From Pyrocephalus nanus (taxonomy: Eukaryota > Chordata > Aves > Passeriformes > Tyrannidae), in contig CM076259.1 in NCBI GenBank assembly GCA_038380795.1, positions 99,807,739-99,871,738 of the forward strand: a DNA stretch of 64,000 bases. The letters run 5' to 3'. Below are positions 49,038-61,996 of this stretch, piece after piece. Position 1 is the stretch's first letter, and each line of letters begins with the position of its first letter. The notes under the pieces are model-generated. The model ran no database searches and had not been told where the DNA came from. It saw nothing but the letters and a program-made list of their open reading frames with translations. Made by a program: the position numbers and the translations under genes.

Positions 49038-50695
49038 GGTTGGCAATGGGAACACAACCAGTGCAACTTACTTGAAGTCCAGTCCTGGACTAACCCTTTC
49101 TCAGACATACCATGTTCTTGCTGCACTCTGACATCAGTGTCAGTAAAGTATTTTTCTCAGCAATGACAATTTTTGTGAATAAGGAACTTTTGAGCAAGGT
49201 ATATAGACTGGTTAAGAAGATCAGCTAAGCTGTAGCTGGAATCTGTCTGACCTTTCTGACTTCTTTGATCAAGAGACTGTTTGTTTCAGTGATCTCAGTG
49301 CAATAATATAAATGAGAGAAAGCATGTTACTCTGTTAGTGATTTTCTAGCCTTTGAAGGCATTGTTTCACCTTGAGCTTCTGTGTAAAAGTCCCCTAGCA
49401 CAGCACTACCATTAGTCTTAGCCAGGAAACTTCCCTTGTCCTACACTGAAGGGCTCTGAAGGGCTGAGGGACATGGCTCACTATTCTATTCCCTTCTGAA
49501 GTACAGAAATAGGCTTAAATTTTTCTAATTCATGCCTGCAACTTAAAACAGGCTTAAAACAATAATTACTCAAGCCTTCATGATTAGGCAGACAATCATT
49601 CAGGCTACTGTTGTGCAGGTGAAACCTAATCTGTTTTTTACTGATTCATGCTATCATGTTTTCCATGATTTATATCCACAAGTGTATAGTACCACTTTTA
49701 GACTTTATCTGCCCCTTTGTATGATCCTGATGCTTTCAGACATTTTGTTAAGCAAGTCTTAACTGTGCCCATTTCAGTTCAGCTGCAAAATCCCCAAGTA
49801 ATATATTAACAAAAATAATATTCATGTAACTTCTTCAGAACTCTGTTCAGTCAATAATTTGATTACAAAGCTTTCATACCCATTTTGCAACTAACAACTT
49901 GGTAATTATAAAGCTGAGGTGTTTGGGTTGTATATTATTGGATTAGTTTAATAAAGTCAACTTTGGAGAAGCACAACAAAGTCATTAATGAAAGAAAACT
50001 TTCTTGTTCTATAATGATTTTTTACACCAAAATTCAAGGGACAAAACACAGCCTACAGAAATCTCATTATTACCGTTGTTATTATTACAAGCTCCATGAA
50101 CTTCTTACATACATGGCTGCAAAGTCAGATACAAAACAGACAAGGTAGATGTCCTGCTCTGCATATTTTGAAACATGAGATGTAGTTAAGTTACTTTCCT
50201 AGCAGTCTTTTGAGAAATCAGTGCGTCTAAAAGCCAGATGGTTAGTATCATTTGTCAGGTATCTTGAGTTTCTGCTTAAATAAATGCAAAAAGCCCTTTC
50301 ACAAAACAAAGCCTAGCATTTAAAACACATGGGCTGTAGTTTCTTCTAGACAGACAGTTATATAGCATTGGATGCTATGAATATCACGCAGGTGCACCAG
50401 TACTGCTTAACTCATGATGTATTTGTTTGAAACTGAGGTCTGCTTCCTACATGACGTGCTAGCAATGAAGCTCTCTTACTCCTTGAGTGGGAACACTGAA
50501 GAACTTGCAAGGAATTTGTTAAAATAGAACAGAACAATAATTTGCAATAATATTTCTCAATGTTTAGTATCTGTTTGGTGCCCCAAATGTGAAGCTGCAG
50601 GGTCACATACTGGAATGTACTCTTCATGTGAAGAGGTAATAGCAAATCATGTGTCAGGGAAAGGAAAGATGGGAAGGGAGGGTTTGAGAAGATTT

Positions 50696-50755
50696 GGGAA
50701 GGGAAGGGAAGGGAAGGGAAGGGAAGGGAAGGGAAGGGAAGGGAAGGGAAGGGAA
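50696..50755. repeat. Perfect (GGGAA)12 microsatellite
   Basis: Twelve uninterrupted GGGAA units, all purines on the plus strand. Related imperfect units precede it (50661-50695). The regular G3 runs separated by two bases could form G-quadruplexes, and the polypurine strand could form triplex DNA. The perfect copies point to recent expansion or active length change. Confidence 0.95.
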
Positions 50756-50771
50756 AAGAGCTCCACCTCAC

Positions 50772-50793
50772 TTTTTTTTTTTTTTTTTTTTTT
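50772..50793. repeat. Poly(T) tract, 22 bases
   Basis: Uninterrupted T22 located 16 bases after the GGGAA array. On the minus strand this reads as an A-tail followed by TTCCC repeats, a common arrangement next to retroposed sequence, although no retroposon body is recognised. Confidence 0.9.
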
Positions 50794-53302
50794 AATATGC
50801 TTTCAAGAGAAAGGGCACTAGAATTACTTAACCTGTTGGTCCTTGTATGATGCTCTATCATCCTGCTGCTGTTACAGTCCTTACCCTAGGAAGCACAATT
50901 TGAATCAGTTCACCATGTTCATCAGAATCTACTAGTGTAGCATAGGCTGGCCTTGGCATCCATGTTGCCATGAAGACAGACCTGTTGGAAATGTTACCAA
51001 AGTAGAAGCATCCAGTACTTGTGATTGAGGTCTAAAGGAGAAGAGATTCCCTCCCTTCTTGTCCTTTGCAGTATGGTGGATGTGAGGTGTCCCAGGGAAT
51101 GCTATGTCTGGGGAAGTGTTTGTTTTTCAGTTGTATAAACCTATTTTCAGCTATCTAACACTTAACTCTAAAGGAATTCTCTCATCCCTTCCTCTAAGCC
51201 TTTATCTGAAAAAACAGAAAGCCAACTCAGCCTTTTAACCCTAAGAAATAACCTGTCTGTAAAACTGCCCTCCTACCTTCTCTATAAAGCAGTGTGGTGA
51301 TATACCACTACATGATATTGAAGAGATGAGTAAAGCAATAACAACTTCATACCATCAGTTGCACAAGGCAGCACTTCTTTTCTAGGCTTTTCAAAATCTT
51401 GGATTTTAATGCATGCTGCCAACAGTAAGTTTTTCTTTCTGTTACTGTGTCTCTACAGAATATGTACACAGAGGAATTCACTTTATAGGTCATGCAGTCA
51501 CTAGACAGCAAGCATGTCCCATCCCTTTTAATTCTCCATAGTCAACTAGAACAGAGCAAGATTAGCAAACCAATCTTTTGTGTTTTATTGTCAACAATGT
51601 ATACTGTTATTAAAAATACATAGACTGGTTTTCAAATCAACAAGTGGGAATTTCTTGCAGTTTGAAGTGTTTATCATAATGCACGACATCTTTGTTACCT
51701 AACCCTGTGCTTGGCCAGTTTAGGTTTTGATTTGCACTTTGGTTTCTGCCTCTCTTTATTGTATTTTTTTAGACAAGATGAAGATCAAACAGTTTAGGTC
51801 TCCATGATTAAATTAATACAGACTTTATTTTTTTCTAATTAACTTACTGAAGAACCAGCCTCAAAAACCAAGGCTTTTGATAGTCACAGGGAATTCTATC
51901 TATGTTCAGAAGAATGTTTTTGGATGAAGGCCTTGCAACACCATGTACATCAGAGCTCAGATGTGTTTTCCTGTTTGGTAGGCACATAAGATTACAAGAA
52001 GGAAGTAATGTGTAATCCTTGTTCAGGGTAGCAGGTACACTGTAGCAGGTGTAGCTGAAAGGTAAATTTTAAGGTAAGCCTCCTTTTCTGAGAACCAGTG
52101 TGGGACTAATCTCTCTTTTTCTTCATCTTATTATCTTTTTTATTTTTTCCTCCAAATTTGTCTTCCTTTTAGACTTTGTTTGCTCCATCCTTGCACAGCC
52201 TCCCCATTAGTCTTTCCTGAGACATAAAAAAGCTTCAAATGCTCACAGGGCACAGTGTCCTTATGTGCAGAGGCACTAACTGCATCCTACTGCTTGATTC
52301 TAATACTGAGCAGAGATTGAGTTATGCAGATGAGTTCCTGCACTTGTCTGATAGTGAGTGTCTGGGAAGAAGAGGGGTATCTCCAACAGAGAGATGCCAA
52401 CTTGCTGGAGGCAGTTTAGGAACCAGCTGAAGGACAAGAACTGTTTCTGATAGTTCTACTGGAGAGGATGAGATTACCTCCAGCTCAGCTTTCACTACAG
52501 AGAATTATAGAAGCTCCCTCTCTTCTCTTTCCGAGTCAGTCCCTCTGAGTCAGTCCTGGTTGTCTGGCTGGGGGTTTACATTGCTACGGTTTTAACTCTG
52601 CTTCTTCACTGGGGAAGTGAAGAACTTCCATACCTGCTCTGGGTCCAGCATGTGAAGGGCAGGGCCTCTCCAGAGATCCTGCAGACAATGCACCCTGGGG
52701 ACAGGGAGGGGAGCTCAGTGATTTTATTAATGCTGATAAATAAAGGAGGCAAAGAGCTATTCCTGATGCTAATGCCATGTAGCATACACTGCCTTACGTT
52801 CGTATGGCTTGGAGTTTTTCCCTAGTGGAATGAATTGTCTGTAATCATACCTATCCTGGGTTTCCTTTGGGTCACAAGTAGTACACCTGAGATACAATTT
52901 GCCTTTTGTACCTGGGGAGGTGATTGAGTTCAAAGGTCTGAAGTATAGTCTGAATTCTGTGTTGCAGTGTATTGGAGAGATATTTTTTCAGTATGAAACT
53001 GAGGATGTGTCTGGCATGATTTGAGGTATTGCATAATGTGGGGTGGAAGTGAAGAGCTTGTTGAGAAAGAGTTGAAGGAGTTTGGGGAAGCCCACACACA
53101 GAAGGGCTGGAAGAACTCTGGCTGGGTGATGCCAGAGATAAGTGGCCTCCAATACCCTCATGCCTCCCTTACTTCCTTGTTATCTTCTTTCTCCTTTCCA
53201 CCTTTCCACTGCTTCAGACTTCTTGAACACTCAGTCCCTTGCAGTACATATTCACTGGTATTATTCAATTTCTTCTTTAAAAAAATTTGAGCTATTTTTT
53301 AA

Positions 53303-53322
53303 TTTTTTTTTTTTTTTTTTTT
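53303..53322. repeat. Poly(T) tract, 20 bases
   Basis: Uninterrupted T20 in AT-rich DNA; no associated element recognised. Confidence 0.85.
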
Positions 53323-56300
53323 AATAATACAGCTCAAAGCCTTTTCCCCAAAGCCCTTGCTGGAGAATATTGCATCAAAACATTTTGTCTTTCTTCCTTC
53401 AGCGTTAAGAGGTTGGGTGTGAACTGATGATAGGAGGATGAGAGGCAGCTGCAGTGAATATTGATCTGACTCACATGCTACCTAGCTCATAATAAAGACC
53501 TCAATGTTAGAAGTTTGAATGACCTTTCATCTTTACAGTGTGCCTGTAAAGTGTGATCCCTTCCCTTAGTGAGCACTGATGAGACTTGCGCTCTTTTTTC
53601 CCTTTGGGTGTGCACCCTCTGTGTAGCTGACATACTTGGGTGACAATGAGCCATGAGTTAATCCCAATGGCAACCCAAACAAGTGAGTGAAACTTGCCAG
53701 TTTTAAGAAAAACTGGTTTTTTTTGTTGTTGTTTTCATTCCCATTGTGTTAAGTATTTCTCCAGAATTATGCTTGTCAAGTTTGCCGTGTTCAAATACTC
53801 CCAAATCTGGAACAGTGATGCCAAACACACACATCAATATAAATTTTACAGCACTTAGATCAGTTGATTAGGGGATTTACTGAAAGCTTACCTTTTTTTT
53901 AGGACAAGTATGTTAATCACTTCTCAGTCTGCCACAACTCTACACACTATTTTAGTAGCATTTCTCATCAAAATTGCTTCAACATTTGAACTAAACAGCA
54001 TTTGTTTAATCTCCTGGTCTTTTATATTTGTGAAACAGTCCTTAATGACTGTTTTTCTGGCTCAGAAGATGCCCATCGGAACGGTTTCAAGGATGCAGAC
54101 CTAGCAAGCAGGAAGAGAGAAGTCTGGTTACCTCTCAGGTGCTTTAGAGCTGCAGTGTCTTACAGCAGGGGCATGTTCTGAACTTGTCAGAGGGAACTGC
54201 TCTTCACAGCCATGCCTCCAGGTTACTTTTCTCTTCCTCTTTGTACTAAGGTAAATTATCTCCTTCTATTTTTGTTTTCAATGCTCCCTTAAACTGAATT
54301 TTTTGCTGTTATAAATAAAGTCCAATAAATGAAGCAACTAGTGCTTGTGGCAGCATTAACACTTATACTCTTGACATTGTGGCAAACCACCTGGTTTTAC
54401 ACTGAACACAGAGATGCCTGACACCCTAATAACTTCTATTCAAACAGAAAAAATGTAGCATTGGTTTTCCTCTGATGTTCAGCCACAAGCAAAGGAAAGG
54501 ATGCACTTTGTAACCTGCTGAGCCAAGGCACCTTTTCAGTAATGTAAAATATTGGTGTTGTTGGAACATAGACATATTCACATAAAATACATGGTTGTAT
54601 TCTCTGTTCTTGATTTCTCTCACTTTCAGTGAGAACAGCTATTCGATTGTAACAGTTTGCCTGAAATACATTTACTACTAGTGAGTCATCTCCCTGAAAA
54701 AGGGCTGCTTGCATTATATTACTCTAGGAACTTTGCTACCCTATACTCATCATTAAGAGTTGTAGTGCTAGGCCTTTGGGAGGAAAGTCTGGAGACAAGA
54801 TGTGAAAGAATTTAATAAAGAAGACATTGCTATCAGAAATATGTTTTTCATCCTGCATAGTACATGAGATTTGTTCTAGAAAGTGTAGTGAAGGACACCA
54901 TCTCCCTGTCTCTTTGGTATTTTTTCCAGTATATTGCTTTATATTAGTTTGCAAAAGATGACATTATTTCTCATTCCTTTAGGAAATGACATGTTAGATT
55001 CCATTTGGCATCATCTGATGAGAGCTGTATCTGATGGCTGACAGATCTCACATTCACAAAAGGTTTTATAAGCTAACTATTGTATTCAGGTTTGGAGGAC
55101 AGATTACACTTAGTGTAATTCCAAAGACATCAAGATGAGTCACCTCTTTCTTTTAAATTCCTTCTTGCCTTCCTGTTGACATGCTGAGGTTTATATTCCT
55201 GCCATGTTTTGAAAAAGTTTTAAGGAGATACTTTACTGTGATTGGGCACTCCAAGTTCTCCACTCCCCAGTGCTCTGTTTCCAAAGGCAGCCTCTGGTTG
55301 TTGTGCAACAGGTTTATCAAAACACATTCCCTGCATCTGCTTGTGTATTTCTTTACAAATAACTCTATCTTGTTTCATAGAAACAGGATTTTTAAATTTT
55401 TTTTTTCAGTAAAATTAGACAGAATCAGATGTAGATGTTGTAAAGTACTGAAGGAAGTAAAACATACAGAACATGCGACATTCAAACATTTGTGGCTAGT
55501 GTGATGAATGGCTTTACATAGAACACAGAAATGCTTGCTAGTTTACCCTAGATACAAAGAAATAAAAAAGAAAAATTATCTTGAGAATCCTTACCATAAA
55601 CATATATTGTCTGGAGGAATCATGTGGAAAAAAACATCACCTCTGACATTTACATTCCTAGTGTGATTTCTGGAGGGTATTTCAGTTCTTTTGTTTTCCC
55701 TCTGATTTCTCTAGTGGCCGTTCCTTAGACTGTGTCTTGATATAATGGATAACATAAATGCCATGGTTTTTCAAAAGTAGGAAGTGATGCCTTGCAGCTT
55801 GTAAGCTCTTTTGCCATATCAGTATTCAGAAGACTTTGTCTGCATGCAGTAGGAACTCCTGCTAACCAGATGGTCTGAATCTGCTTACTACTCAGGGCTC
55901 ACCCTCTTCCTTTAACTTTTCTTGGCCTCCTATGTTCTTTCACAGAGCAAAAACTAATTAAAACTTCCGTCTTGACTCCAGGTAGATCACAAAGCAGCAG
56001 TTTACAGGACCAAGAAATAAAAATACTGCTAGGTTTTGATCATCCATCTACTTTCAGGTTAGCCTAAAGTACTTTACATAAAAGGAGGAAAGTGGAATTT
56101 TTGGAAAGGTTAAGTATCCACATAGATCTGCAAGTGGGTCTGTTATTTATTGATCTCCACTGAAAAAGATACTTCACATTGTCAGGAAAAATAGCCAAAA
56201 ATCTTCTGAATATACAAGTCAAGTGACCTCAGAAAGCCGCGCAGTCTTAGGGAAAGGGCAGGTAAGCGTGGTGCTCACATTTGAGAGCAGGAAAGCCTGT

Positions 56301-56660
56301 GGCAAGAGAGAAGGAAATACTTGGGAAATAATCCCTCTGTGAAAGGCAAATGAGTGAGTGGATTTGTTTTATTAAATCCTACCTCTGCTGCATAAGTCTT
56401 GAGAGATTGCAGAAAACATTAAAAGAGGAGTGAGAAAATTTCACTGCTTGAGAAAAGACTGAGCTGACACTACTGGGATGCTCAGGGAGCCAATCCCACC
56501 TAATGATGACTCCACGCAAATGCCTCTCTTCCTTTGTTTCCTTTCTCTTTTATTTTTGCATCTTATATGGAAAGGGGTAACAATACACAAGAAAAGCATC
56601 AACATTGCCTGCTCTGCACCAAACAGATAGGATATAACTTTTTTCCTGGTTTGGTGGGGT

Positions 56661-56694
56661 TTGCTTGTTTGTTTGTTGTTTGTTGTTTGGTTTG
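56661..56694. repeat. TTTG/TTG imperfect simple repeat
   Basis: Alternating TTTG and TTG units over about 34 bases. Confidence 0.8.
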
Positions 56695-57609
56695 ATTGAA
56701 TATTGACGAAAGCAGACAACTATTCTGGGAACATGTGGAAAAGGAGCACATATATCTGAGACATTCCCAGCATTCAAGTAAACCCAGAACTAGTTAGGCA
56801 ACTTTGTCTAATGTTGTGCCTTTGAATTAACAGAATCTAGACTAGGACTCTTCCCACACAAGGCTTGATATAGTCAGATATGTCTCCTTCTCCCTTGGTC
56901 TACCATTTCTTAAAAGGAAGATCATCTACCCCTGGATACAGGCAGTCCCTGTTAGGTTCAATTAGAATTGTCTGGTTACATCTCTTGGAAGCATCTGGCC
57001 ACTAATGAGAATTTAGGGACATAGTAAAACAGATTGTTCCTGTTCTCCTCACTGACTCTGTAACAACATGTACAAAGTATTTCAATTTGCTAAATGTGTC
57101 ACCAAGCCATTTTCTCAGAATATGAACAAACATCTCTCAGAAATAATCTGGTCTGTTTCTGTGAGCTGTTGCAAAGAGTGGATGAAAGTATTTCAGTTAT
57201 CTTTAGTGGAAAAGAACTTGCCATTATTCCCAAATTTCATTAGATGGAAAATCCAGACAACAAATTGACATATATTTTATTTTAGCATATGAGTTTATCA
57301 AAGAAGAAGCATCCTGTGTGTGTGTAAGAATGCAAAAGACCATTTGCCGTGTCTGACTATTTGTATAAGCAGAGCCAGTTTAGCTACTATGCTGAGATAG
57401 TACCATCTGTCAGATCAGCTAAGAGGCATGTGTTTATATCACTAAAGATCTGATGATAGTGTCTGTTTCATCTTAAAAAAAAAGGGGACAGAAAATGGGG
57501 ATTTGGTCTATCATTTGTCTAACTGCTGCCTCACAGGTGCCAGAACAATTTTCATCTTTTTCCCCAGTAAAAAAATAAAAACAACAAACCCACTATCATC
57601 ACCACCACC

Positions 57610-57659
57610 AAAAAAGAAAAAAAAAAAAAAAAAGAAAGAAAGAAAGAAAGAAAGAAAAA
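57610..57659. repeat. A-rich tract with (GAAA)6
   Basis: A6, G, A17 and then six GAAA units. It follows an ACC-rich stretch. This is typical of an expanding poly(A) that has mutated into a tetranucleotide repeat. Confidence 0.9.
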
Positions 57660-58149
57660 CCACCCCTCACTTTTCAGCTTCCTCATCATCCCTCAGGAAA
57701 AAAGTAGGTGTCTCAAATATTCTCATTTTGAGACTCATGTTTCCTTCCTGTTATGAGAACTCAGAGCTTATGGGAGCAGTGTCACCAACTTTCCCAGTAG
57801 TTTCTGGCACTATTTGGGATATGGTGGGTTCTCAGCTTCTGACACATAACACCAGTCAAAGGCACTGCTGAATTATTTCCTTCCTTTTTTTCAGATCTGT
57901 TTTTCAGACCCAAGATTATTTTTGTTCTTGAGTCCCATAGTCTGAGTTTATTTTATTTTGTTAGTGAATATGTAGTTACAAAAATGTCAAGATATTTCAA
58001 TTTTCTTCTCCTTTTGCTTCCAGGAGAAACATAATTTATGTCATAAGAAGCTGAAAATTTTTCTCCCCAAGAGTTTTCCCTAGCAGAGCAGTCATCCTGA
58101 ATGAGAGCTGAACTGGTAAAACATGCGAAAATCATCACTACTTTCATAC

Positions 58150-58154
58150 TCTGT
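58150..58154. repeat. Target-site duplication, left copy (TCTGT)
   Basis: Five bases identical to 59399-59403, directly before the TG start of the solo LTR. Confidence 0.85.
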
Positions 58155-59180
58155 TGTCGTGGTTTTGCGCAACCTGCCAGCCCCTGGGGCTGAGGATGGT
58201 TTTGTCCAGGTGGATTTCCGGACAAAAAGGCCAATCAAAACTCTTAGTGATGCCTTTGCTAATTACATATTTAAGAAAATGGAAGAGAAAGTGATTGGGT
58301 AGTTGAAATTAGGCAGCCATGTAGGAGAGGCAGCAAGCCCCAGGTGGGGGCCAGGCCTCCCCTCCTCCCCTGGCTTGGGCAGGGGGCAGGTGTAGTGTTG
58401 AAGCCCCCCCTTCTCTCTTGTAAGAGAGTGAAGAAAAAAAACTTTAGAAGACTAACTGCTTAGACAGAAACCGTGGCAGAAGAATTCCGGCAGAGAGATA
58501 AGGGACCTTCAAGGTCAAAGCTAGCAGCTGGAGGAGAGAGAAGTTAGAAGGGGGGAGGTTTGTTTCTCCCCCCTTTCGCTCTCTCCCTTCAGCAGGGAAA
58601 AGACTGAAAAGTAAATCCCTGCCACCTATGGAAGTTTGTTGGGGTGAGGAGACCCCCGTGCTGCTCGTGGAAGAGCCTATACTTGAGTAAGTTGATGCAT
58701 GAAGAAGCTGAGACTTTATAAGAGACCTGAGGTAAAGCAGAGTCCAGTTGAAGATTTGTGACCCTGAGGAAAACCCACACTGGAGCGAGACGGCCTGGGT
58801 AGGATGTTTGGATCCAAGTGAGGGATCCATGCTAGACCCATGTCGGAGAGGTCTATCAAGTACTGTTCTCCCGTGGGGAGGGACCTCCACAGGGAAACAG
58901 GGGTTGACTCAAAAGCCATTATCCATTGTAACCCTGTGGTGAAGATTCATGGTAAGCAAGTGTCCCCTTGCAAGTCCATGGAAGAAAAAACCTTCAGGGC
59001 CTGGGTAACCCCCAGCCTCTGCACTTAGCCCAGGAGGGGGGTAGGCCCAGCCCTGGAGGCCAACACAGAGCAAGAGAGAAAGAAGAAGAGTTCCAGCTGT
59101 GACAAGAGTGCTGCAAAGTTATTAAAAAGACCTGGAACTCTGAGAATGAAGAAAGAGACTGCTTTTCCTCCTTGGACTGA

Positions 59181-59187
59181 TATAAAG
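59181..59187 (+). promoter_or_regulatory. LTR TATA box (TATAAAG)
   Basis: Lies in the 3' part of the LTR, about 90 bases before AATAAA. A second TATA-like TTTATAAG lies at about 58715-58722, so the true start site is uncertain. Confidence 0.5.
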
Positions 59188-59277
59188 GGGGGAGAAATAT
59201 TTCTATAAATACATAGTACTTTTACTTAAGTAGAATTATTATAGATATAGTTCCTTAGTAGTTTTCATTTTGCTAGT

Positions 59278-59283
59278 AATAAA
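59278..59283 (+). promoter_or_regulatory. LTR polyadenylation signal AATAAA
   Basis: Canonical hexamer 115 bases before the end of the LTR, placed as expected for the R/U5 junction. Confidence 0.65.
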
Positions 59284-59398
59284 TGTTCATACTATTTTCC
59301 CCAAATCCAGTCTCTTTTGTCTGCATAAACCTTCTCTCAACTAATGGTAATTGTGTGAGAGGTGTGTGAGCAAACTGACCCAGAGCAAAACCAGGACA

Positions 59399-59403
59399 TC
59401 TGT
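59399..59403. repeat. Target-site duplication, right copy (TCTGT)
   Basis: Identical to 58150-58154 and adjacent to the CA end of the LTR. Confidence 0.85.
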
Positions 59404-61996
59404 AAACGAAGTCTAGAACTGCATGCTGCAATAACTTATGCCTGGTGAAACATCTTGTTAGGACCATAAAATTATACAAATTAATTGTCCCCAGGCTTCT
59501 AGGTCTCTTTTTTGTCTGGCTCTAGAATTTGATTTCTACAAAGAACAGGGGCAAAACTGCCTCTGCTCATATACAGGGAAACGGCTCCAGTGTGGCTGGA
59601 AGAACAGGACATGCATCAGGGCATTGTCATATGAAGTATGTTAGATCCTAAAAAGGTGCCTCTGTTTGAGATGGTTAGGTCTTACTGTGCCACAGTTTGA
59701 TGCCTGTGCAATTGAGGCAAGAGCTCTTTCACACCTTATTATTCAATGAAGTACAACAACGCATTTTGAAGAAGGAAGAAAACCAGATGTTTTCTGTGAG
59801 AATACAATCTTAAATAGATCATCAAATCTTTCAGTAAATCATTTTGGCTACACTGACACTGTTTGGTGACAATGTCTTTAGGGTCACGATACATGGCACA
59901 AAAAGACAATTTGAGGTATGAGAGGAAGCCACTCTTTACCTGGAGTGCTCATCAGAGCACCCTCCTTTTCCTGGCTCTTTGATCCCCTCTGATCTTTGCC
60001 TTGGGGCAGCCCATCTGTTAAGTGTAGATGGAGATGACTTGACCCTTCTCCCAAGTCAAAAACGCTTGCAGCTGTGCCCAAGGTGACCATGCACAGACCT
60101 CCATTGCTTCCAGTATCTCATCAGTACCTTCCATGCAAGTATTCACTCCCACGGGACTGCCAGAGAGCACCAGTTGGTGACCTTTCCCATGGTGATGCTG
60201 AACACACAAGGTTAATCACCTCCCTGGTTCTACAACAGCATCTGTCGTTCTATAAGTAACTCTGTTCCTGCTCACTTCCTGCAGGCAACTTCCTTCTCAA
60301 GCATTTTGAAGATGTTGTATTTCAGTTGCTATACTTCATACAAAGCATACTGGAGCAAGCTAACCTTTAAGAGAATTTTTCTGACCAGCATTGAGTTCTT
60401 TTATAATTAAATCTGGCACACTCCAGCTATAGGTTCTGAGTCACCTCTTCACATCATAGCAGGGAACTACTGAGACCTCCAGCCCTTTGAAATTACAAAA
60501 ACATTTTGTAAGACCATTTTCTATGTTGATTGAGTTGTAGCTACCTTGGGAAAAGTCTCTGGAACCTTGAAAAGAAACAATTTCTTGTCAGCTCAACGTG
60601 ACACTCTAAAAAGACTGAGTATTAGGAAATGATTTCATTAAAAAGGAAAAGAATTCTTACCGAAACTTTAAGATGTGCCAAATCCCTATTGACAAGACCT
60701 TTCACTTACCACAAATGAGATAAATGAAAACATCAATGTCATATTAGGTAAGCAACTAAACTGAAAGAGGGAGTTTGAAGAGTCAAAGAACCCATTGGGA
60801 AAAGCAGAGCACATCTTCAATGGACTGAAGAAATGAAAAACATTCTTCAAACAGCTGCTTTATCAGGATGTGAAAAGGCCAAGCCTTTATGCTGCTATAA
60901 TTTATGGATATCTCCTGTTTGTAGGACAAAGAGAAATAGAAAAAATTAATCATATTTCTGCTGTAGGAAGAAAAGACTCAGCCTCTCTTCTGTTTAAAAA
61001 CTCAAATTAATTTTAACTCAATTTCTGTCTGTATTGCTACCAAGTATGAATAAGTAGGCAGAGGTGAACAATGTAACTTTGGAAGCATTCTTGCCAAAGA
61101 CAATGGTAGCAGGAACTCAAAAAGCAAATCTAAAATTAGGACATGGCCCTAAAGCTGCAGTTCTTTCCTCCTGTGGGGTATTCAAAGTAATTGCAATTTG
61201 GTCTCTTCAGCTTTTCTCTCCGTTTTGGCTTTCACACACATACTATCATCATGATTAATGAAGACATCATCGTGCACTAAAAATGTTACATTTGACAAGT
61301 GCTGCAATTAATGCATCAAATGTTATACTCAGTTCAAATTCCCTGAACCTATGAAGTTCACTTGAAAGCAAAGTCCTTCCTCTGGGCAAAGCTCCCAGCT
61401 TTTGTAGCACTCTCATGATTGCTGTAATGGAGAAGGGAAATTGCCCCCAGCTGCAGTTTCTGAAGTTTTACCATTAAGTAATTTCTAGAATCAAGAGAAC
61501 AAATTTTTAGTTTTATTTTTGTGCAACAGCAGTGACTTCTGGTGGGTCCTTAATCTAATCCCCAACTCATTTCCCTGTGTGATATCCCAGAGAATCAGTG
61601 ACTCTACTGACCTGTCTTAAGAGACACTTAACAGGCAGAATGAACTAGCAGAACCAAGTCACTCCTGTATTGTAATACAAGTCATGCAGTTTTCCCTACT
61701 GGCACCAAACTTTAAATTATGACTTAGTCAATATTTGTCAAAAATCCCTATTTTTCTTGCCTATTCTTTCATTAGAAATGAGTGGTAGAATTCAACCCTG
61801 GCTGGCTGTGAGATGCCCACCCAGAAACTCTCTCATTTCCTCTCATCAACAGGACATGGGACAAATTAAAATGAAAAAGCTCATGGATTTTAATAAGGAC
61901 AGGAAAATCACTTACCAGTTACTGTCACAACAAAACAGACTAGACTTGGAGAAGTTTAGTTTAATTTATTGACAGCTAAAAATGGACAGTGAGTAG
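59404..61996. other. Intergenic, no gene recognised
   Basis: No exon or repeat family is seen. Short open frames at 59884-60259 on both strands have no recognisable domain. Confidence 0.55.

Larger units (their letters stand above)
44920..58149. other. Intergenic, no gene recognised
   Basis: About 13 kb without a named transposable element or exon. Simple repeats stand out: T15 (49023-49037), the GGGAA array (50696-50755) with T22 (50772-50793), T20 (53303-53322), a TTTG-like run (56661-56694) and an A-rich AAAG tract (57610-57659). A perfect 10-bp hairpin lies at 48419-48442. Short open frames have no family signature. Confidence 0.55.
58155..59398 (+). mobile_element. Well-preserved solo LTR, ERVL-like by TSD length (plus strand)
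   Basis: A 1,244-base element with TGTCGTGGTTTTGC at its start and GCAAAACCAGGACA at its end. These are inverted repeats of 14 bases with one mismatch, and TG...CA is kept. Both flanks carry TCTGT, an exact 5-bp target-site duplication. Five-base duplications are usual for ERVL-type elements, though some other retroviral groups share them. A TATAAAG box lies at 59181-59187 and an AATAAA signal at 59278-59283, about 90 bases apart, consistent with a short R region and plus-strand transcription. CpG sites are still frequent here, unlike in the surroundings, which suggests youth. No tandem partner LTR or internal viral gene is seen, so it looks like a solo LTR left by recombination. I do not assert a family name. 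Confidence 0.88.

Noticed and set aside
50412..50861. 149-codon minus-strand frame with Pro-Phe-Pro-Ser-Leu repeats
   Set aside because: The repeat protein is only translation of the (GGGAA)n array and the T22 run.
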